From NCBI GenBank assembly GCA_002715465.1, contig PAYY01000019.1:1-22032 (forward strand): a stretch of DNA of 22,032 nt, given 5' to 3'. The stretch is from Fidelibacterota bacterium. Its GTDB lineage: Bacteria; Marinisomatota; Marinisomatia; Marinisomatales; S15-B10. Below are positions 17,499 to 22,032 of the stretch, one piece after another (position 1 is the stretch's first letter; each line of letters opens with the position of its first letter). Both the position numbers and the translations under genes were made by a program. A model generated the notes under the pieces. That model had not been told where the DNA came from. It saw only the letters and a program-made list of their open reading frames with translations, and ran no database searches.

Positions 17499-17650
17499 TA
17501 TAAGTATAGCTAAACATAGTATGGAATAATTCTAATGTTGAATTATCAAAGGTCAAATAATAGTTCAACAGAAATTTATTCATTAATGATTCGACCTTAG
17601 CATACTTAAACAGTAAGTGACAAAATTTTAGTTACATGTATTTTTATTTC

Positions 17651-17680
17651 TTGACTACAGTATATTCAAACTAGTATAGT
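17651..17680 (+). promoter_or_regulatory. Candidate sigma-70-type promoter of the sialic-acid operon
   Basis: TTGACT (17651-17656) and TATAGT (17675-17680) are separated by 18 nt, close to the canonical -35/-10 layout. The predicted start of transcription, near 17687, would leave a leader of about 60 nt before the lyase ATG. It lies in the divergent region with the glycosylase gene. Promoter consensus in this lineage is not known to me, so this is a sequence match only. Confidence 0.4.
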
Positions 17681-17703
17681 AACCTACATATAAAAACATT
17701 TTC

Positions 17704-17729
17704 AGGGGGAGGTTTTACAGTAAAAAACC
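17704..17729 (+). promoter_or_regulatory. Strong Shine-Dalgarno-like sequence and hairpin without a start codon
   Basis: AGGGGGAGG (17704-17712) would be an excellent ribosome site, but the lyase ATG is 38 nt downstream. At the expected distance (7 nt) stands GTA (17720), in frame with the lyase and open from there on. The GGTTTT at 17711-17716 can pair with AAAACC at 17724-17729 around a 7-nt loop, which would partly mask the purine tract. It may be an RNA regulatory element, a decayed GTG start, or chance. Confidence 0.3.
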
Positions 17730-17749
17730 CTGAATATGAAAGAGATAGA

Positions 17750-18670
17750 ATGATTCATGAGAATATAAAAGGTCTTATTGCGGCTGTTCACACACCTGTT
17801 CACGAAGACTATTCATTAAACTTAGATTGTGTTAAGATGCAAGCTGATCATCTTATAAAAAGTGGTGTCACAAGTGTTTATGTTAGCGGTACAACGGGGG
17901 AGGGTCAATTATTTGATGCTGAAGAAAGAATAAAATTGTTTCAAGAATGGGGAATAATTGCTAAAGATAATTCTTTGCAATTTATTGCTCATATTGGACA
18001 TAGGAATCAGTCTGAAGCAACGAACCTTGCGTTAGCGGCCAGAGATGCAGGTGCCCAAATACTAAGTTCCATGTCTCCACCAAATACTAATATTAGTAGA
18101 CCAAAAGAGTTGGTTGAATGGTTGAAACCAGTTTTGATGGATGTGTCTGACATACCATTTTATTTTTATGATACTCCAAAAATCAGTGGTGCTGAGATTG
18201 ACATGGAAGAATTTTTGAAATTGGCGGTTCATGAACTACCATCCTTAGTTGGTCTAAAATTCAACAATACAGATTTGTCAATGCTGGAAAGGTGCATGAA
18301 CATAGAGCATGAGAAATTTGATATTCTTTATGGAGTTGATGAGATGTTGATCTTAGGGATGGATCAAGGATGCAAAGGAGCTGTCGGAAGTACCTATAAT
18401 TTTGCAGCCCCTATTTACCACAGACTAATTGAAGCTTATGAAGTCGGAGATAGGAATGAGGCCGATAAACTCCAGAATTTTTCCATTCAATTCATTGATA
18501 TTATTGGAAAATACGATTTTTTGCCAGCAGCAAAAATGCTAATGAAAAGCTTTGGTATAGATTGTGGACCTGCTAGACCACCTAATCGCCAATTATCTGA
18601 AAATGAATTTGAATCTTTACATCATGAATTAGACCAAATAAACTTTTTTGATATCATTAATAAATCATGA
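17750..18670 (+). CDS. nanA: N-acetylneuraminate lyase (DHDPS/NAL family)
   Basis: A 306-residue cytoplasmic class I aldolase. It splits N-acetylneuraminate into N-acetylmannosamine and pyruvate, the first intracellular step of sialic-acid breakdown. The TIM-barrel signature is complete: GTTGEG at 47-52 (carboxylate binding), Tyr140 in FYFYDTPKISG and the Schiff-base Lys170 in VGLKFNNTD, followed by YGVDEM and GAVGSTYNF. Length is normal for the family. The chosen ATG has only a weak site (GAAAGAGA) and gives the usual N-terminus (ENIKGLIAA). A longer in-frame reading from GTA 17720 is discussed separately. The stop overlaps the next gene by ATGA. Other members of this superfamily share the motifs, but the mutarotase, symporter and sialidase next to it make the sialic-acid function by far the best choice. 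Confidence 0.9.
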   Translation: MIHENIKGLIAAVHTPVHEDYSLNLDCVKMQADHLIKSGVTSVYVSGTTGEGQLFDAEERIKLFQEWGIIAKDNSLQFIAHIGHRNQSEATNLALAARDAGAQILSSMSPPNTNISRPKELVEWLKPVLMDVSDIPFYFYDTPKISGAEIDMEEFLKLAVHELPSLVGLKFNNTDLSMLERCMNIEHEKFDILYGVDEMLILGMDQGCKGAVGSTYNFAAPIYHRLIEAYEVGDRNEADKLQNFSIQFIDIIGKYDFLPAAKMLMKSFGIDCGPARPPNRQLSENEFESLHHELDQINFFDIINKS

Positions 18671-19902
18671 ATAATAAACCAATTATTTGGCTTTTATTTT
18701 TCTATTCCTTCCTTTGGTCTGAGACATCAGTGAAATGGCATAAATTGCCAGATTTCCCAAATCCGTTAGGTTTGGCTGGATCCTTTGTTGGAGTTCATAA
18801 CGATGCTCTGATTGTAGGTGGTGGAGCCAATTTTCCCTTGGGATTGCCTTGGGAGAAAACCAAAGATGGTTTCAACTCACCAAAATTTTATACGGATCAA
18901 ATTCATGTATTGATCAAAGATGAGGATAAATATAGTTGGCACAAAAGCTCAGCTACTTTACCTCATATCCTAGCTTATGGAGTGTCCATATCTACGGATA
19001 ACGGTATCATTTGTATAGGTGGAGAATGGAAGGAACACAAAAAAGAGACCAACACAAAAAATCACAAAACGACTACAGGTATTTCTGAAGATGTATTTGT
19101 GATCAAGTGGGATAATAGAATAAAAATATCTAATCAATGGACTGAGCCTGGTGACGATGATAATCTGGTAGTAGACATTCCAAATTTCCCATTACCGATT
19201 ACTGTTTCAGCTGGTACGATCATTGGTAATAAAATTTATGTTATCGGCGGTGATAACGGGAGTGGTGGAACAAGAAAATTCTGGATGTTGGATCTGGATT
19301 TTCGCTTTTCTCCTGAGAAATACAAATGGGAACAATTACCTGCTTTGCCTGGGTTGCCAAGAATGTATCTGTTAGCTTCTTCTCAAAATGATGGAAGGGA
19401 AGAGTGTGTTTATGTTTTTAGTGGTCGTGCCAAGATTAATGGTCAATGGGAAATACTAACTGATAGCTATAAATACATTCCTAGCCGTAATGAATGGGAA
19501 TTCACTGGTAATATTCAAATAGATGGTGATGAAAATCCTCGATGTGTCATGGCTGGAACCATTCAAAAAATTGGGGTTAATCATTTAGCTGTTTTTGGTG
19601 GTGCGGACGGAAAAGGGTTTTTATATCTGACTGGATTAGCTGAACAGATCATAAAAGCTCAATCCAACAATGAAATCCAAACACTCTCTTTATTACAAAA
19701 AAAGCAAACAGAGTTCCTCAACAATCATGCTGGTTTTAGTAGAGATATTTTGCTTTATAATACGGTAACGAATCGATGGTCTAAGCATGGTGAGCTTCCT
19801 GATAAGAGTCCTGTTACTACCACAGCTGTAAAATGGGATGGTTCTATCCTCATCCCCAGCGGGGAGATTAGCCCAGGCATTCGAACACCTAATATTTTTA
19901 AA
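18667..19902 (+). other. Mutarotase (Kelch propeller) module of the fusion
   Basis: Residues 1-412. The region matches NanM-type N-acetylneuraminate mutarotases in length and in the GGANFP motif close to the N-terminus. Free-standing NanM is a separate periplasmic protein in E. coli. Here it is covalently joined to the transporter. Confidence 0.8.
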
Positions 19903-21402
19903 ATGAATAAACTTGAATCTGGAATTGGATTTGGGAAGTTCAATTGGATGGTATTGGGTTTTTATTTAACCATACTTGTAGGTATGGGATTATGGATGTC
20001 TAGAAGAGGAAAAACCACAGAAGATTTCTTTTTAGCGGGCAGAAGGATTCCGTGGTGGGCGGCTGGATTAAGTATTTATTCTACTCAACTAAGCGCCATT
20101 ACTTATTTGGCTATTCCAGCAAAGACATTTTCAACTGACTGGACTCGTTTTTTAATTCAACTAGGAATTATTGCTTGCGCACCTATTATTATTTATTTCT
20201 TTTTACCTTTTTTTAGGCGACTAAATGTGACTAGTGCCTATGAATATTTAGAAATGAGATTCAGCTTAGCTATTCGATTATTGGGGAGTACTTCTTTCGT
20301 CATCTTTCAATTTGCTCGCATGGGTGTTGTAATCTTGCTTCCAGCTCTTGCCTTATCGGCTGTTACGGGTCTTGATGTTATTATCTGTATCATCTTAATG
20401 GGAGTCCTCAGCACACTATATACAGTACTTGGAGGTATAGAAGCGGTTATTTGGACCGACGTATTACAAACCGTCGTTTTATTAGGTGGTGCATTGGTTG
20501 CTTTTATTGTCATGATGACGAATATTGATGGAGGATTCTCCGGGTCTATTTCTCTTGCAGCTCAGCAGGGGAAGTTGGAATGGGTTAATTTGGATTGGAA
20601 TCTAACGGATGATACATTGATAGTGATTCTACTTGGAGCCATTTTTACTGTATTACTCCCTTATACCACTGATCAATCAGTAGTCCAACGTTATCTAACT
20701 ACCAAAGATGAAAAGGATGCGGCGAAAGCTATTTATACCAATGGATTGCTAGCCATTCCTGGTTCCATCCTTTTTTTTGCTATCGGAACGGCTTTGTACA
20801 TTTATTTTCAACAATTTCCATCTCATTTACCCCCAATTGAAAAAGCAGAGCAAATTTTCCCTGTTTTTATTGTAAATGAAATGCCTGCAGGTTTGGCTGG
20901 TCTATTAATTGCTGGAGTGTTTGCTGCAACTATGAGCAGTTTTGATTCCAATATTCACTCAATTGCTACCGTATTGACTACGGATTTTGTACAGCGTCTT
21001 CGCCCAAAAAAAATAAACTTACTTTCCATTGCAAAAAAAATGACAGTGATTTTGGGATTGTTAGGCACAGCTTCAGCTATTTTTATAGCATCAAAAGGTG
21101 TTATTCATTTATGGGACTATCTTTTAAGCGTTATAGGTCTTTTACTTGGGGCTTTAGGCGGTTTATTCATGTTAGGTATTTTTACAAAAAGTGTTCATTC
21201 ATCTCATGCTTGGGTTGGTGTTGGGACATGCGTTGTAGCCTTATGGTGGGTAAAGAATTATACGGATTTTAATGGCTTATTGTATGGAGCTATTGGAACG
21301 GGGAGTTGCTTTTTTGCGGGATTTTTAGCAAGCAGAGTTTTTCCAAAAAAAGCTATGGAACTAGATGGTCTTACCTGGTGGTCTCAAACTAAAGGTGTGT
21401 AA
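18667..21402 (+). CDS. Fused NanM-like Kelch mutarotase and sodium:solute symporter (sialic-acid importer)
   Basis: A 911-residue two-module protein. A signal-like segment (1-18) leads to a Kelch beta-propeller (about 24-412) of the cyclically permuted mutarotase/NanM type, marked by VGGGANFPLGLPW (49-61), YVIGGDNGSGG, VYVFSGRAK and HLAVFGGADG. This module would convert alpha-sialic acid, released by sialidase, to the beta anomer. From about 424 a complete sodium:solute symporter follows, with 13 or so hydrophobic helices. It has TTEDFFLAGRRIPWWAAGLS (450-469), GGIEAVIWTDVLQ (589-601) and the sodium-site helix AATMSSFDSN (753-762). SSS proteins usually have the N-terminus outside, which puts the propeller in the periplasm beside the entry site, so the topology agrees. 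It overlaps nanA by ATGA. I see no frameshift or stop between the modules, so this is a true fusion and not two genes read together by error. Confidence 0.9.
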   Translation: MNNKPIIWLLFFYSFLWSETSVKWHKLPDFPNPLGLAGSFVGVHNDALIVGGGANFPLGLPWEKTKDGFNSPKFYTDQIHVLIKDEDKYSWHKSSATLPHILAYGVSISTDNGIICIGGEWKEHKKETNTKNHKTTTGISEDVFVIKWDNRIKISNQWTEPGDDDNLVVDIPNFPLPITVSAGTIIGNKIYVIGGDNGSGGTRKFWMLDLDFRFSPEKYKWEQLPALPGLPRMYLLASSQNDGREECVYVFSGRAKINGQWEILTDSYKYIPSRNEWEFTGNIQIDGDENPRCVMAGTIQKIGVNHLAVFGGADGKGFLYLTGLAEQIIKAQSNNEIQTLSLLQKKQTEFLNNHAGFSRDILLYNTVTNRWSKHGELPDKSPVTTTAVKWDGSILIPSGEISPGIRTPNIFKMNKLESGIGFGKFNWMVLGFYLTILVGMGLWMSRRGKTTEDFFLAGRRIPWWAAGLSIYSTQLSAITYLAIPAKTFSTDWTRFLIQLGIIACAPIIIYFFLPFFRRLNVTSAYEYLEMRFSLAIRLLGSTSFVIFQFARMGVVILLPALALSAVTGLDVIICIILMGVLSTLYTVLGGIEAVIWTDVLQTVVLLGGALVAFIVMMTNIDGGFSGSISLAAQQGKLEWVNLDWNLTDDTLIVILLGAIFTVLLPYTTDQSVVQRYLTTKDEKDAAKAIYTNGLLAIPGSILFFAIGTALYIYFQQFPSHLPPIEKAEQIFPVFIVNEMPAGLAGLLIAGVFAATMSSFDSNIHSIATVLTTDFVQRLRPKKINLLSIAKKMTVILGLLGTASAIFIASKGVIHLWDYLLSVIGLLLGALGGLFMLGIFTKSVHSSHAWVGVGTCVVALWWVKNYTDFNGLLYGAIGTGSCFFAGFLASRVFPKKAMELDGLTWWSQTKGV
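19936..21402 (+). other. Sodium:solute symporter module of the fusion
   Basis: Residues about 424-911, beginning at the first membrane helix (WMVLGFYLTILVGMGLWM). The full SSS length is present, and the conserved WTD-Q and AA-MSS motifs suggest an active sodium-coupled transporter. Sialic-acid SSS transporters are known from other bacteria and are functionally equivalent to NanT. Confidence 0.85.
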
Positions 21403-21528
21403 ATTAATAAGGATACAATAACACCAGATTTTGTTGATTGTTGTTTCAAAGTTTATGAACTTGTTTGAGTTGATAATTCAAAATAAAGATGGCTTGATTA
21501 TCTTGAAAAAAAGTAAGAAGTAAAAAAT

Positions 21529-22032
21529 ATGAGATATTCTTTTCCAACTTTCCGGAACGTATATATTTTCTCCGTAATAGTTGTTGCAACAATTGGTCAT
21601 GCTGATAATTTTTACCGCATTCCAGTAATTGATCTTGACCACCGCAAGGATCTTCAGGTGATAGTGGATAAAGAGGAGGGTGTCTACCTTGGTCACACCA
21701 GTACTGTTCTTCTCGAGGATGGGAAAACAATTTTGGCTGTTTATCCAAAGGGACATGGAAAAGGAGCAATAGTATACAAGCGGAGTGAAGATGGTGGGAA
21801 AACATGGTCACCTCGTTTATCGGTTCCTGGGAATTGGTCTACAAGTAAAGAAGTCCCTACAATTCATAGAGTCATTGACTCCAAAGGAATAAAACGCCTT
21901 ATCATGTGGTCTGGGTTTTATCCAGCTCGACTTGCATTATCATCTGATGATGGACTTTCTTGGTCACCATTAAAGAAAGTTGGTGATTGGGGTGGTATTG
22001 TTGTTATGGGTAGTGTAGAGGCATTAAAAAAA
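21529..22032 (+). CDS. Exo-alpha-sialidase family protein, 5' part (runs off the window)
   Basis: 168 codons are open from ATG 21529 to the last base, so the gene continues beyond the window. The product starts with a signal peptide (hydrophobic about 11-22, ending GHA), then the YRIP motif (29-32) typical of the first active-site Arg in sialidases. Two Asp boxes follow: SEDGGKTW (86-93) and SSDDGLSW (138-145). The segments LGHTSTVLLEDGKTILAVYP and SKEVPTIHRV match the large environmental group of sialidase-like proteins. It would release terminal sialic acids from glycans outside the cytoplasm. The ribosome site is weak (AAGAAG). The gene lies 126 nt after the transporter and is probably in the same transcript. 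The catalytic Asp, Tyr/Glu pair and remaining Arg residues lie outside the window or cannot be assigned. Confidence 0.8.
   Translation, partial: MRYSFPTFRNVYIFSVIVVATIGHADNFYRIPVIDLDHRKDLQVIVDKEEGVYLGHTSTVLLEDGKTILAVYPKGHGKGAIVYKRSEDGGKTWSPRLSVPGNWSTSKEVPTIHRVIDSKGIKRLIMWSGFYPARLALSSDDGLSWSPLKKVGDWGGIVVMGSVEALKK

Noticed and set aside
17736..17753. A five-codon leader peptide (MKEIE) overlapping the nanA start
   Set aside because: It has no good ribosome site of its own, and five codons are easily open by chance.
21446..21811. Minus-strand open frame opposite the sialidase start
   Set aside because: The plus strand encodes a clear signal peptide and sialidase motifs there. The minus-strand product shows no family features.
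1..22032. tRNA, rRNA, CRISPR array, insertion sequence or prophage
   Set aside because: Reading both strands showed no cloverleaf-like gene, no regularly spaced direct repeats and no transposase, integrase or phage structural motif.

Overview
The window is AT-rich bacterial DNA with standard-code genes on both strands. It probably comes from an uncultured marine member of the FCB superphylum. Candidatus Marinimicrobia (SAR406) is my best guess, based on a giant secreted protein with the NPFNP-type FlgD-like C-terminal domain common in such groups, cadherin/FG-GAP/Calx-beta style repeats, a CsgG-like (GC..ECA) domain joined to an OmpA domain, and a secreted Sb-PDE-type PHP phosphodiesterase. 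No marker gene fixes the taxonomy. I saw no rRNA, tRNA, CRISPR array, insertion sequence or replication origin.

Layout. 1-492 (+): the possible tail of an unidentified gene, then a small membrane protein that looks frameshifted at a T run. 582-10879 (-): a translationally coupled pair. The promoter-proximal gene is a CsgG-like/OmpA-like/cadherin-like envelope protein. It overlaps by 4 nt (GTGA) a 2886-residue secreted protein made of FG-GAP repeats, a parallel beta-helix, six cadherin-like domains, six Calx-beta-like repeats and a C-terminal sorting-type domain. 10989-13860 (+): a loose run of small or medium genes. These are an MGMT/alkyltransferase-like protein that seems cut by an in-frame stop, a small alpha/beta-barrel-like protein, a secreted PHP phosphodiesterase whose only sensible start is ATA, a small exported protein, and a cupin. 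13857-17498 (-): a two-domain M16 zinc peptidase lipoprotein and an AlkA-type DNA glycosylase. 17651-22032 (+): a sialic-acid utilisation operon, cut by the window end.

How the genes work together. The clearest pathway is at the right end. An exported sialidase (partial) would release sialic acid. A single polypeptide combining a periplasmic NanM-like Kelch mutarotase with a sodium/solute symporter would convert the anomer and import it. N-acetylneuraminate lyase would then split it into ManNAc and pyruvate. The lyase and the fused transporter overlap by ATGA, so they are co-translated. The left end is dominated by surface proteins, which fits a particle- or glycan-associated lifestyle, but that link is inference.

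Points worth a second look are the mutarotase-symporter fusion, the ATA start, the genes apparently broken by a stop codon or frameshift, the CsgG/OmpA protein with an altered peptidoglycan-binding motif, and an unusual 5' leader in front of nanA.
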